Assembly: GCF_013149275.1 (NCBI RefSeq)
Contig: NZ_JABGNA010000001.1
Span: 62,001 to 126,000 of the forward strand
DNA: 64,000 bases
From: Mucilaginibacter sp. SG564
GTDB lineage: Bacteria > Bacteroidota > Bacteroidia > Sphingobacteriales > Sphingobacteriaceae
Reading direction: 5' to 3'
A model generated the notes under the pieces. It ran no database searches. It was not told the origin of the DNA and saw only the letters and a list, made by a program, of their open reading frames with translations. Each line of letters opens with the position of its first letter. Positions within the stretch are counted from its first letter, which is position 1. The translations under genes and the position numbers were made by a program. Of this stretch, positions 43,560 to 52,801 are shown piece by piece.

Positions 43560-44771
43560 ATGAGAACCAAAAACTTGATCGTATTTTTTGTGCTTTCCCT
43601 TTTAACCACAAAGGCATTTTCACAAACCGATGTAGCCAAAGCTTTATCATTCGCGCAAAACCAAACCGTTTTACTGCTGAAGGAAGTTGACACCGTAAAA
43701 TCAGATGCTACAAACTCTGCTCTGGTATCACCACGTAGTTTAAGTACCGATGGGAAATTGGTTATGGTGGCTTCAAAAGATTGGTGTAGCGGCTTTTTTC
43801 CTGGCGAATTGTGGTTTTTGTATGAGTATACCCATAACGAGAAGTGGGCAGATCTGGCCAGAAAATTTACTGCCAATATTGAGGTCGAGAAAACAAACGG
43901 CATTACGCATGACATGGGTTTCAAGGTATATAACAGCGTGGGTAATGGCTATCGTTTAACCAAAGACGCGCACTATAAAGAAGTACTTATTGAAGCTGCC
44001 AAAACACTATCCACCCGGTTTAACCCGGTTGTGGGTTCTATTAAATCATGGGATAACCGCAAGCAATGGAAATTTCCGGTTATTATTGATAATATGCTTA
44101 ACCTGGAGCTGCTGTTTGAAGCCACCCGCTTAACCGGTGATTCGTCTTTTTATAAAATCGCGGTAACACATGCCAATACTGCTATGAAAAATCATTTCCG
44201 GTCCGATTATAGCTCATATCACGTTATTGATTACGATCCTGAAACCGGCAAAGTACTGCACAAACAAACTCACCAGGGCTATGCCGACGAATCGGCCTGG
44301 GCACGCGGGCAGGCATGGGGTTTATACGGTTACACCATGTGTTACCGCGAGACGAACAACCCAGCCTATCTGAAACAAGCTGAGAATATTGCCAAATTCA
44401 TCTTCAGTAACCCCAATTTACCAGTCGATCTGGTACCTTACTGGGATTATAACGATCCGGCCATACCCAATGTTCCGCGAGATGTATCGGCTGCGGCAGT
44501 AGCTGCTTCGGCATTGTATGAGTTAAGTACTTATAGCAGAAATGCAAAGGAATACCGCTCAATTGCCGATAAGATCGTTAAAACCCTAAGCGGAAAATAC
44601 CAGGCAAAAGCAGGTGGCAGCAAGGGGTTTTTATTGATCCACAGTACAGGTCATAAACCCGCCGGTACCGAGATTGATGTGCCTATCATTTACGCGGATT
44701 ACTATTATCTGGAAGCTTTACTGCGCAAACAACAATTATACAAGGGGCTACCTGTAATTAACCGTAACTGA
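43560..44771 (+). CDS. Glycoside hydrolase family 88 (unsaturated glucuronyl hydrolase)
   Basis: This 403-residue exported GH88 enzyme has a signal peptide ending near residue 21 (KAFSQ). It would remove the 4,5-unsaturated uronic acid that lyases leave at the non-reducing end. Catalytic Asp candidates are D118 in THDMGF and D177 in PVIIDNMLNLELL, matching the pair used for hydration of the double bond in the family. WCSGFFPGELWFLYEY and YADESAWARGQAWGLYG are further family blocks. It opens the plus-strand block and links the pathway to lyase-generated oligouronides. Confidence 0.95.
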   Translation: MRTKNLIVFFVLSLLTTKAFSQTDVAKALSFAQNQTVLLLKEVDTVKSDATNSALVSPRSLSTDGKLVMVASKDWCSGFFPGELWFLYEYTHNEKWADLARKFTANIEVEKTNGITHDMGFKVYNSVGNGYRLTKDAHYKEVLIEAAKTLSTRFNPVVGSIKSWDNRKQWKFPVIIDNMLNLELLFEATRLTGDSSFYKIAVTHANTAMKNHFRSDYSSYHVIDYDPETGKVLHKQTHQGYADESAWARGQAWGLYGYTMCYRETNNPAYLKQAENIAKFIFSNPNLPVDLVPYWDYNDPAIPNVPRDVSAAAVAASALYELSTYSRNAKEYRSIADKIVKTLSGKYQAKAGGSKGFLLIHSTGHKPAGTEIDVPIIYADYYYLEALLRKQQLYKGLPVINRN

Positions 44772-44774
44772 TCC

Positions 44775-45872
44775 ATGAAAAAAGTAGTTTTATTAATAAG
44801 CTTTCTTGTTGCCGGGGTATATGCCAGGGCGCAGTATGTGAGTTTAAATGATGCTGAAATCAAGGCATTGAAAAGGGATATAGAAAGTAAGGGTGACGTT
44901 AAAAAAGCATTTACGCCTTACAAACAAACTGCCGAACAAGCCCTGAATGAGCAGCCAAACCCTATAGAAACAATCGTGTCTCAAGGGGTGCTGGCAGGTA
45001 ACCCCGCGAAAACGGCCAGCCTTAAATCATTGCAAGATGGTAATAAAATTTATGCCCTGGCTTTGTGTTACAGATTGTATCAGCAAAAAAACTATTTACA
45101 AAAAGCGCAGGATTTTCTGTTGGCCTGGGCAAATACTAATAAACCCAACGGCGACCCGATCAATGAAACCAAGCTGGAAGATATAATAACCGGCTATGAC
45201 CTGATCAGGAACGATATTTCGGCAGAATCAAAACAGCAGATTGATGCGTGGGTAGTCAAAGTTGGCGAAGCGGAACTCAACAGCGCATCTGCCAAACCAG
45301 GCAGAACAACCAGCTTTAATAACTGGAACTCGCATCGTATCAAAACCCTTACCCTGGTTGCATTTACACTGCATAATACAGGCTATGAATCGCGCATTTA
45401 CCAGGAACTTGAAAAGCAGATCAATGTTAATCTGAACGCCGATGGCAGCGGCTTTGATTTTTTGGAAAGAGATGCCCTGCATTATCATACGTATACATTG
45501 GAACCATTACTGCGGGCCAGCATGGTTATTTACCGTGCCACAGGTAAAAACTATTTTACCTATCAGTCAGAAAAAGGAGCATCTATCCAAAAGTCGGTTG
45601 ATTTTTTGGTGCCATTTGTAACAGGCGCTAAAACCCATGGCGAGTTTGTAAACAGCAAAGTATCATTTGATAAAAAACGTGCCGAAAATCACGAAAAAGG
45701 ATATGAAGCCGGCACTTTGTTTGAACCTGTAAATGGTATTTATACCCTTTCGCTGGCTGCTTATTTTAACCCGGCTTATATCAAAGATATACAGCAAGTT
45801 AATAGCGTTAAACAAAAATTTAACTGGCAGCTTGCCCTTGATCAGGTCATAAAGCCCGTCAGCAATAACTAA
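44775..45872 (+). CDS. Alginate lyase family protein, third and divergent copy
   Basis: This 365-residue exported protein has a signal peptide ending near residue 19 (YARAQ). The all-helical body has the alginate-lyase-type pattern: LAWANTNKPNGDPINETKLE, NNWNSHR (182-188) with an Asn/His pair and RDALHYHTYTLEP (232-244) with a second His/Tyr cluster. It lacks the KHDY...YWWP and RMNPNLxYAQ blocks of the two copies in the minus-strand block, so it belongs to a different branch and may cleave a different linkage. It starts 3 bases after GH88, so it is in the same operon. Confidence 0.82.
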   Translation: MKKVVLLISFLVAGVYARAQYVSLNDAEIKALKRDIESKGDVKKAFTPYKQTAEQALNEQPNPIETIVSQGVLAGNPAKTASLKSLQDGNKIYALALCYRLYQQKNYLQKAQDFLLAWANTNKPNGDPINETKLEDIITGYDLIRNDISAESKQQIDAWVVKVGEAELNSASAKPGRTTSFNNWNSHRIKTLTLVAFTLHNTGYESRIYQELEKQINVNLNADGSGFDFLERDALHYHTYTLEPLLRASMVIYRATGKNYFTYQSEKGASIQKSVDFLVPFVTGAKTHGEFVNSKVSFDKKRAENHEKGYEAGTLFEPVNGIYTLSLAAYFNPAYIKDIQQVNSVKQKFNWQLALDQVIKPVSNN

Positions 45873-45885
45873 TCAATCCATCCCG

Positions 45886-48570
45886 ATGTCTGCGAATCTC
45901 CATAAGTTATTCTGTTTTTTTATTCTGTTTATCACTGCTGCTTCAGCGGCTTTTTCGCAGGGGCGTAATGTGATTGGCCTAAATGGTTACTGGCAATTTA
46001 GTAAAGGGACTTATACGCCAGGTTCTGCTGATACAGCATCGGCAAAATGGCAAACCGTATCACTACCGCATAGTTGGAATAAGGATGATGTAGATGATGA
46101 CACCCCAGGTTATTATCGAGGACTATGTTGGTATAAAAAAGCGATAACAGTAAACAGCGATTGGCAAAATAAAAAGGTGTTTATATTTTTTGAAGGGGCC
46201 AACCAACAAACGGCAGTTTATGTGAACGGGCACAAAGCAGGTGAACACACTGGCGGGTACACCCGTTTTTGTATAGAGATCGGTCAATTTCTTGATTTTA
46301 AACCAGGTGCAAAAAACGAGATAGCGGTAAGCGTTGATAATAGTTTCAATGAAAATATACCACCACTCACAGCCGATTTTACCTTCTTTGGAGGAATTTA
46401 CAGAGATGTAAATCTGGTGATCTGTAATAAAACACATTTTGATCTGAGCCATGCTTCAACCGGGGTTTATATCACCACACCCACTGTGTCGGCCACGAAC
46501 GCTTTGGTGAAGATAAACGGACAAATAACCACAAAGTCGGATATCAAGCAAAAATTACAAATAGTTACCACCATTCTTGACCGGTCATCAAAAATGGTTG
46601 CCGACAAGAAGATTTTTTTAAGTGGAAATAATACGGAGCTAAACTTTGCTCAAGATTTGCCTATAATTAGCAACCCGCATTTATGGTCAACGGATGATCC
46701 TTATCTGTATACTGTTATTACCAAGATTGTCGATGCCAAAAGTGGGGACGTGATAGATGAGGTAGCCAATCCATTAGGTTTAAGATGGTTTAAGTTTGAT
46801 GGAGAAAAAGGGTTTTTCCTGAATGGTAAGCCACTCAAATTGATGGGTGCCAGCCGGCATCAGGATTTTAAAGAATTGGCGAATGCATTGCCCGATAGTT
46901 ATCACATCCACGATATGGAGCTGTTGAAGGCCATGGGCGCTAATTTTTTACGTGTATCCCATTATCCGCAGGATCCCATGATTTTAGAAATGTGCGATAA
47001 GCTGGGTATACTGGCGTCGGTAGAGATACCGGTAGTCAACGCGATAACCGAGTCGGCAGCGTTTACGGCGAATTGCAAAAATATGCAGGTGGAGATGATC
47101 CGCCAAAATTATAATCATCCCAGTGTGGTTATCTGGGCCTATATGAACGAGGTATTGTTACGGCCCAAGTTTAACAATGATAAGCCACGTCAACAGATTT
47201 ATTTTGCCAATATCGCTAAACTGGCCGGGCAACTTGACAGCGTCACCCGTAAAGAGGATCCTAATCGTTATACCATGATCGCTAATCACGGCGATTTTAA
47301 CAGATACAAACAGGTAGGCCTGATCCAGATCCCGATGTTGGTGGGATGGAACCTTTACCAGGGCTGGTACGGTGGTACAACAGCCGGCTTTGCCGAGTTT
47401 TTAGACAAGCATCATAAAGAGTTTCCGGATAAACCATTGCTGGTAACCGAATTTGGCGCCGATGCAGATCCCCGCATCCGCTCATCACAACCCGAACGCT
47501 TTGACAAAAGTTTAGAGTATGCGGTTGGCTTTCACCAGGTATATCTCAATGCGATCAAAGCACGTCCGTTTGTAGCTGCTGCAGCGGTTTGGAATCTTGT
47601 CGACTTTAATTCAGAAACCCGTGAAGAAACCATGCCGCACATCAACAACAAAGGCTTGCTTACCCAGGATCGTAAACCAAAAGATGTGTACAGCCTTTAT
47701 CAGGCCTATTTACTAAATAAACCTTTTATAAAAATATCCAACTGGAACATTCGCGCTGGTATTACCGATAGTTTAAACAGCTCGGTTTGTACACAACCCA
47801 TAAGCGTTTTTACCAATGAGCACACTATACAGTTAACGGTTAACGGAACCCGCTTGCCTGATCAGCAGGTAAAAGATGGCGAAGCTACCTGGCAGGTACC
47901 ATTTATCAAAGGTTTAAACAGGGTAGAAGCGTTAATTACTGTTGATGGCAAAACCTACGCCGATATACAGGATGTGAATTTTAACCTTTTATCCCGCGAT
48001 CTTAAAAATGATCGGGATCCTTTATTAAACATCAATGTATTGCTAGGCGCCAAACGTTTTTATGTTGACGAGGCACAACACCAGGTATGGATGCCTGATC
48101 AGCCTTATCGTACGGGTAATTTTGGCTATGTAGGAGGCCATCCCTTTAGCATGCCTGGTAACGGGCAGCAAAGCTATGGTACCAACAAAAATATCCTGAA
48201 TACAGATAACGACCCCATCTACCAAACTCAACAAGTAGGTATACAACAATATCGTTTCGATGTACCCGATGGAGAGTACGAATTGGTTTTGCATTTCGCG
48301 GAGCTCACCACCAATAAAACCAAAGAAGCATTGGCTTATAATCTCACTAACAATATACAAAAAGAAAAAGCCGAAGAACGCGTTTTTAATGTGACGGTAA
48401 ACAATCAAAGTATACTGAAAAACTTTAGTCCGGCAAATACTTATGGTACACTTACCGCGGGCCAGGAAAAAATACAAATGATTGTTACCGGTGGCAAAGG
48501 AATAATGATTGCGTTTGAACCACTTAAAGGCGAAGCTATCTTGAACGCTATCCAACTCCGGAAAATGTAA
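45886..48570 (+). CDS. Glycoside hydrolase family 2 protein with C-terminal malectin domain
   Basis: This 894-residue exported GH2 enzyme has a signal peptide ending near residue 25 (AAFSQ), a sugar-binding domain (about 30-180), an immunoglobulin-like domain (about 185-295) and a TIM barrel (about 300-610) with acid/base E422 in YMNEV and nucleophile E522 in VTEFGAD. A further beta domain follows, then a malectin-type carbohydrate-binding domain (about 715-892), recognisable from LFHFAELT-like strands (ELVLHFAEL) and FNVTVNN. The malectin module distinguishes it from the GH2 at 33333 and suggests anchoring to substrate. It is the last gene of the plus-strand block. Confidence 0.93.
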   Translation: MSANLHKLFCFFILFITAASAAFSQGRNVIGLNGYWQFSKGTYTPGSADTASAKWQTVSLPHSWNKDDVDDDTPGYYRGLCWYKKAITVNSDWQNKKVFIFFEGANQQTAVYVNGHKAGEHTGGYTRFCIEIGQFLDFKPGAKNEIAVSVDNSFNENIPPLTADFTFFGGIYRDVNLVICNKTHFDLSHASTGVYITTPTVSATNALVKINGQITTKSDIKQKLQIVTTILDRSSKMVADKKIFLSGNNTELNFAQDLPIISNPHLWSTDDPYLYTVITKIVDAKSGDVIDEVANPLGLRWFKFDGEKGFFLNGKPLKLMGASRHQDFKELANALPDSYHIHDMELLKAMGANFLRVSHYPQDPMILEMCDKLGILASVEIPVVNAITESAAFTANCKNMQVEMIRQNYNHPSVVIWAYMNEVLLRPKFNNDKPRQQIYFANIAKLAGQLDSVTRKEDPNRYTMIANHGDFNRYKQVGLIQIPMLVGWNLYQGWYGGTTAGFAEFLDKHHKEFPDKPLLVTEFGADADPRIRSSQPERFDKSLEYAVGFHQVYLNAIKARPFVAAAAVWNLVDFNSETREETMPHINNKGLLTQDRKPKDVYSLYQAYLLNKPFIKISNWNIRAGITDSLNSSVCTQPISVFTNEHTIQLTVNGTRLPDQQVKDGEATWQVPFIKGLNRVEALITVDGKTYADIQDVNFNLLSRDLKNDRDPLLNINVLLGAKRFYVDEAQHQVWMPDQPYRTGNFGYVGGHPFSMPGNGQQSYGTNKNILNTDNDPIYQTQQVGIQQYRFDVPDGEYELVLHFAELTTNKTKEALAYNLTNNIQKEKAEERVFNVTVNNQSILKNFSPANTYGTLTAGQEKIQMIVTGGKGIMIAFEPLKGEAILNAIQLRKM

Positions 48571-48576
48571 GTATTT

Positions 48577-48595
48577 TTTGCGCAAATGCGTAAAA
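48577..48595. promoter_or_regulatory. Operator-like site after the GH2 gene
   Basis: The palindrome TTTGCGCAAA (48577-48586) is followed by TGCGTAAAAA, the right half of the site at 43424. It lies downstream of the plus-strand block, so its role is uncertain. Confidence 0.35.
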
Positions 48596-48860
48596 ACCGC
48601 ATACTGATAGCGTGTTTGTACTCTTGCTAGTAACAGGCTATACTCAGACTTTTACGTCCAGTGTTTAAGTCGGGAATGAAAGATAATGACTAATTGAGCG
48701 AATGGTTCACATTCACTCCGACTATTTACAAATCAGAAGCAAGTAATAACAATAAGTTTCAGGGACATATCATGTCATCTGACGCTATAAGCTGGTTTTT
48801 CTGCAGGTCAGACTAAATTTGCGCCAAAGATTTTATACCTACCTTATCCCGAGAAAAGAC

Positions 48861-48922
48861 AGGCCGACATGCACCATGGAGGCCTTCTTTTTTTTACTGA
48901 TTTTTCCCTCATCATCAGTAAA
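48861..48922 (+). terminator. Weak terminator-like hairpins in the 428-bp spacer
   Basis: AGGCC (48861) pairs with GGCCT (48882) and is followed by a long T run; then TTTACTGAT (48893-48901) pairs exactly with ATCAGTAAA (48914-48922). The rest of the spacer 48571-48998 shows no ORF. These may end the GH88-lyase-GH2 transcript. Confidence 0.4.
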
Positions 48923-48998
48923 TTGAAATATTTCTTAAATATCCTGTAACCATTTTTTTTACCGGGAGTCTCCAATGTAAATAAAATACTAAACCTGT

Positions 48999-49550
48999 TT
49001 GAATACGCTAAGTGACAATGCCATCATGCTCCGGGTTAAAACCGGGGAACTGGAAAAAATGGGACTGCTTTTTGAGCGGTACCACAGGGCTTTATATGGC
49101 TTTTTATTTCACATGACTTATAACCGGGAAGGCAGTGAAGACATGGTTCAGACGGTGTTTTACAAGATGCTCAAATACCGCAACAGCTTTACCGGCGATG
49201 GCGAGTTTATGGCCTGGATGTACCAGGTAGCCCGTAACGTATTAAAAGACAGTTATAAAAAGAAATCTCAGCAGATTACTCACTATGATGTTGCCGACTT
49301 TGCCGATCAGATAGATGGAGGTACAGCTGCTGACGAGCAATTCGAACTCAGGCAAACGCGAACGCAGCTTCATGGAGCCATGAAGAATTTGAGTGATGAT
49401 CACCGTGAGGTTTTGATCATGAGTCGGTTGCATGAATTAAAATACCAGGAAATAGCGCAGATTCTTCAAATTACCGAAGGTGCTGTTAAAGTAAGGGCAC
49501 ATCGGGCCATGCAGGAGTTAAAACAGGTTTATTTAAAAAGAAAACGTTAA
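48999..49550 (+). CDS. ECF RNA polymerase sigma factor
   Basis: This 183-residue extracytoplasmic-function sigma factor has region 2 at about 20-85 (LLFERYHRALYGFLFHMTYN, DMVQTVFYKMLK) and region 4 at about 120-178 (HREVLIMSRLHELKYQEIAQ, then AVKVRAHRAMQEL). The start at TTG 48999 keeps the usual MNTLSDNAIM lead; ATG 49026 is the alternative. An anti-sigma candidate with a zinc-finger follows after 11 bases. Region 1 and 3 are absent, as normal for ECF factors. Confidence 0.93.
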   Translation: MNTLSDNAIMLRVKTGELEKMGLLFERYHRALYGFLFHMTYNREGSEDMVQTVFYKMLKYRNSFTGDGEFMAWMYQVARNVLKDSYKKKSQQITHYDVADFADQIDGGTAADEQFELRQTRTQLHGAMKNLSDDHREVLIMSRLHELKYQEIAQILQITEGAVKVRAHRAMQELKQVYLKRKR

Positions 49551-49561
49551 ACAGAAATAAG

Positions 49562-50377
49562 ATGAAGTGTGAGCAATACCAGGAGCTGTTTACAGATTAT
49601 ATGAATAAACAGTTAACCTTAACCCAACAAACAGAACTGGAACAGCATATTGCCGGTTGTGATGCTTGTGCGCAGGAGTTGACAGCTATGAAAGAGCTAT
49701 GGGATGAATTGGGCGATCTGGAAACACCGGAGCCATCGGTAAATGTAAAGGTGAAGTTTTATGCTATGCTGGATACTTTCACAGCATCGGCCGAAGAGAA
49801 AAGGGGCTTTTGGGATAAGATAGCGGATAACTGGAACCGGTTATGGCAATTACAGCCCCGTTTGCCAATGGCTTATAGTATGATCGTAGTGCTGATCAGT
49901 TTTGCTTGTGGATATTGGATTTTTTCTTCCGGCCGGAGTAGTAAACAAGATGAACAGCTGCAGGCACTTTCATCGCAGGTACATGAACTAAGACAAACGA
50001 TGATGTTAGCCCTATTGGAAAATCCGTCAGCATCGGAAAGGATGAGAGGAGTAAGTTATACCAGCGAGATAAAACATGCCGATAAACAGGTAATCAACGC
50101 GCTGCTGGCCACATTAAATAACGATCCTAATGTAAATGTGCGCCTGAGTACCTTAGATGCGCTGACTCATTTGTCTGATCATCCAGAAGTTAGGGAAGGG
50201 CTTATCCGTTCTATTTTAGACCAGGACTCGCCTTTAATGCAGTCGGCTATAGCCGATGTGATGCTTAAGCTGCAGGAGAAACGATCGATAGGTTCATTTA
50301 AAGAATTATTAAAACAAAAAGACCTGGATCGCGGTGTGCGTGAAAAGATCAAGGAAACAATAACACAACTTATTTAA
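49562..50377 (+). CDS. Zinc-finger anti-sigma factor with HEAT repeats
   Basis: This 271-residue membrane protein has an N-terminal zf-HC2 motif (C3, then HIAGCDAC with His 28, Cys 32 and Cys 35), the zinc-binding anti-sigma signature that would hold the ECF factor. One transmembrane segment (about 100-120) follows, and the C-terminal part (about 165-271) has HEAT-like repeats (VINALLATLNNDPNVNVRLS, LIRSILDQDSPLMQSAIADV). The HEAT part would be periplasmic and could sense protein partners. It is encoded in one operon with the sigma factor and two DUF4097 proteins. Confidence 0.88.
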   Translation: MKCEQYQELFTDYMNKQLTLTQQTELEQHIAGCDACAQELTAMKELWDELGDLETPEPSVNVKVKFYAMLDTFTASAEEKRGFWDKIADNWNRLWQLQPRLPMAYSMIVVLISFACGYWIFSSGRSSKQDEQLQALSSQVHELRQTMMLALLENPSASERMRGVSYTSEIKHADKQVINALLATLNNDPNVNVRLSTLDALTHLSDHPEVREGLIRSILDQDSPLMQSAIADVMLKLQEKRSIGSFKELLKQKDLDRGVREKIKETITQLI

Positions 50378-50386
50378 AACCAATTT

Positions 50387-51235
50387 ATGAAAAAATTATG
50401 GATCCCCGTTTTGGCGGGAGCAGGGCTCTGTTTTGCCCAATTTTCGGCCTCGGCCCAGGAATTTAAGCAGCATGTGAGCAAGCAGTTTACACAGCAAAAA
50501 GGGGTAGTGGCTATTTACAATATCTTCGGCTCCATTAATGTAGAGGGCTACTCGGGCGATAAGGTGATCATGGAGATTGATGAAACTATTTCGGCCGATG
50601 ACCAGACGACATTGGAGCAGGGAAAAAAAGAGTTTAAGCTCGGGTTCGATCAGAAACAGGATACGGTAATGGCCTACATAGCCGAACCCCATGATTCAAG
50701 GCCACATCGCTGGTATAACAGGGATGAAGACCGACATATTGAGTATAAATATACTCTTGAGTTTACCGTAAAAGTACCATATAACTCCGATTTGCGCATA
50801 TCCACCGTAAATGACGGGCATATTACTGTTAAGGATGTGTACGGGGTACTAAAAGTAAGTAATGTAAACGGACCGATTGATATTGCAAACGCAAAAGGTC
50901 CAACGGATGCGCATACAGTTAATGGTGCGGTAACGGCCAGTTATTTGAAAATTCCTGTAGATGCATCATCCTATAAAACGATAAATGGGGAGGTGAAGAT
51001 CACGTACCCTGCAAATCTGGCTGCTGATTTGGAATTTAAAAGCATGAACGGGCAGTTTTATACCGACTTTCCTAATGCGGAAGTAATGCCCAGTAAGGTA
51101 ATCACAACCCAGTCAAAAAATAGTAAGGGTACCACTTACAAGCTCAGCAAAAACTCCCATGTGAGGATAGGGGCAGGCGGTAAATTATTCAAGTTTGAAA
51201 CCCTCAACGGGGATATCTATATTAAAAAACAATAA
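50387..51235 (+). CDS. DUF4097 beta-repeat protein, copy 1
   Basis: This 282-residue exported protein has a signal peptide ending near residue 23 (ASAQEF). It is built from right-handed beta-helix-like repeats of the DUF4097 type (NVEGYSGDKVIMEID, VYGVLKVSNVNGPIDI, KTINGEVKITYP, FETLNGDIYIKKQ). Such proteins are widespread envelope proteins, often encoded with ECF sigma/anti-sigma pairs. Function unknown; an envelope-stress or adhesin-like role is commonly suggested. Nine bases separate it from the anti-sigma gene. Confidence 0.85.
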   Translation: MKKLWIPVLAGAGLCFAQFSASAQEFKQHVSKQFTQQKGVVAIYNIFGSINVEGYSGDKVIMEIDETISADDQTTLEQGKKEFKLGFDQKQDTVMAYIAEPHDSRPHRWYNRDEDRHIEYKYTLEFTVKVPYNSDLRISTVNDGHITVKDVYGVLKVSNVNGPIDIANAKGPTDAHTVNGAVTASYLKIPVDASSYKTINGEVKITYPANLAADLEFKSMNGQFYTDFPNAEVMPSKVITTQSKNSKGTTYKLSKNSHVRIGAGGKLFKFETLNGDIYIKKQ

Positions 51236-51248
51236 TAAATTGAACGAC

Positions 51249-52073
51249 ATGAAAATGATAAAAGCTATAAAAATTACAGGAGTACTCTTAACCGTTTTAC
51301 TATTAAACACGCGTGGTTGGGCGCAAAGCGGTTCCACGCAATTGGTTGTTCCGTTGAGCGACCCGGGTAAACCCTATAAACTAAGCGCGGGCCTGGTACG
51401 GGGATCAATTACAGTGACTGGTTATGAAGGTAAAGACATTGTAATAGATGCCCAGGGAGAGGACAGGCGTGGTCATGTTAAAGAAGAAGGTAACGGCATG
51501 AAACGCCTGATAGGCACCAATAACCTGGATATCACAGCCGAAGAAAAAAATAATGAAGTGAATGTAGGTGGAAGTGCCGGCAAGTTGGTTAATTTAACTA
51601 TTAAAGTGCCCCGCAATGGCGCTAAACTAAAGTTATCTACCGTGAATGACGGTAATATAAATCTCTCCAATGTAAGCGGTGAACTGGAGGTCATTAATGT
51701 GAATGGTTATATTAAACTAACGGGTGTTTCTGGTTCTGTAGTGGCCAATACCATTAATGGTGATGTGACGGTTGCGTTCAGATCTATTGATCCTAAAGCA
51801 GCCATGGCTTTCACTACATTGAATGGCAATGTAGATGTAACATTCCCGATCACACTAAAGGCGAATGTTAAGCTCAAATCAGATCGCGGGGATATTTATA
51901 CCGACTTTGATGTAGTGAATACCGTGCAGAAACCGGCGGTTACAAAAACCAATAAAAACGGTATGTACAGCCTCAAAATTGACGATTGGGTTTATGGTAA
52001 AATTGATGGTGGCGGTCCGGAAATGCTGATGAAAAATATGAACGGTAATATCTACATACGCAAAGCCAAATAA
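51249..52073 (+). CDS. DUF4097 beta-repeat protein, copy 2
   Basis: This 274-residue paralog of the preceding gene shows the same repeat words (SGELEVINVNGYIKLTGVSG, TLNGNVDVTFP, NMNGNIYIRKAK). I start at ATG 51249, where a good signal peptide (AIKITGVLLTVLLLNTRGWAQ) begins; an earlier in-frame ATG at 51195 overlaps the end of copy 1 out of frame and is less likely. It closes the sigma operon. The two copies probably act together in the envelope. Confidence 0.85.
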   Translation: MKMIKAIKITGVLLTVLLLNTRGWAQSGSTQLVVPLSDPGKPYKLSAGLVRGSITVTGYEGKDIVIDAQGEDRRGHVKEEGNGMKRLIGTNNLDITAEEKNNEVNVGGSAGKLVNLTIKVPRNGAKLKLSTVNDGNINLSNVSGELEVINVNGYIKLTGVSGSVVANTINGDVTVAFRSIDPKAAMAFTTLNGNVDVTFPITLKANVKLKSDRGDIYTDFDVVNTVQKPAVTKTNKNGMYSLKIDDWVYGKIDGGGPEMLMKNMNGNIYIRKAK

Positions 52074-52137
52074 GGAGGCTGGTTGCCATAATAAAAATAT
52101 AAAGTTTATCTTGGTGTTTAACTTTAGAAGTTGAACA

Positions 52138-52719
52138 TTGGAAGATATACTGGAAAAATTTTGGCAAAGGATAAACAACTATACCAGGCTATCAGATGAA
52201 AGCCGGATAGCCTGGGAGAAGGGTTTAAAAAGAAAGGTATACAGCAAAAATGAACTTTTTTTAGCGGAGGGACAGATCCCCCGGGCTGTTGCCTTTGTTG
52301 GCGAAGGGCTGTTTGCACAAAGCTACACTTCTGAAGATGGCGATACTATCATCAAGCGATTTTTCCCCGAAGGATATTTTGTGGCCTCAACCAGCGCCTT
52401 GTTATTAAAGGGGCCAAGCATGTTTACCATTAAGGCGCTGGAGCCAAGCGTGGTGCTGGAGTATAACTTTAACGATTTTAAACAGTTAACAGGAAAATAT
52501 AGCGACATAGCGGCTATGTATATCCGGTATATGGAACTGCATTGGATCATCGAAAAGGAACCTTTGGAAATAGCTTTCCGGTCAGATACTGCCAAAACCA
52601 GGTATATACAATTTTTAAAAGATTATCCCACATTGGAGCCCAGGTTAAAGCAGCATGAAGTAGCAGCATACCTGGGTATAACGCCCACACAATTAAGCCG
52701 CATCAGGGCAGAATTATAA
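52138..52719 (+). CDS. Crp/Fnr family transcriptional regulator
   Basis: This 193-residue regulator has an N-terminal cyclic-nucleotide-binding-like beta domain (about 25-125; ELFLAEGQIPRAVAFVGEGL) and a C-terminal winged helix-turn-helix ending LKQHEVAAYLGITPTQLSRI. The start is TTG 52138. No cysteines suited to an iron-sulfur cluster and no clear cAMP phosphate-binding cassette are visible, as in many Bacteroidota members, so the signal is unknown. It precedes small VOC, cupin and pirin genes that it may regulate (inference). Confidence 0.88.
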   Translation: MEDILEKFWQRINNYTRLSDESRIAWEKGLKRKVYSKNELFLAEGQIPRAVAFVGEGLFAQSYTSEDGDTIIKRFFPEGYFVASTSALLLKGPSMFTIKALEPSVVLEYNFNDFKQLTGKYSDIAAMYIRYMELHWIIEKEPLEIAFRSDTAKTRYIQFLKDYPTLEPRLKQHEVAAYLGITPTQLSRIRAEL

Positions 52720-52801
52720 TTTTTTTAGGGTCTCAACATTTGTAAACGTTTTTACTCAGGCGGTTATGGAAATTTGTTTTATCAATTAAAACAAATTATC
52801 A

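Noticed and set aside
51195..51248. Extended start for the second DUF4097 protein
   Set aside because: It overlaps the preceding gene out of frame and would bury the signal peptide.
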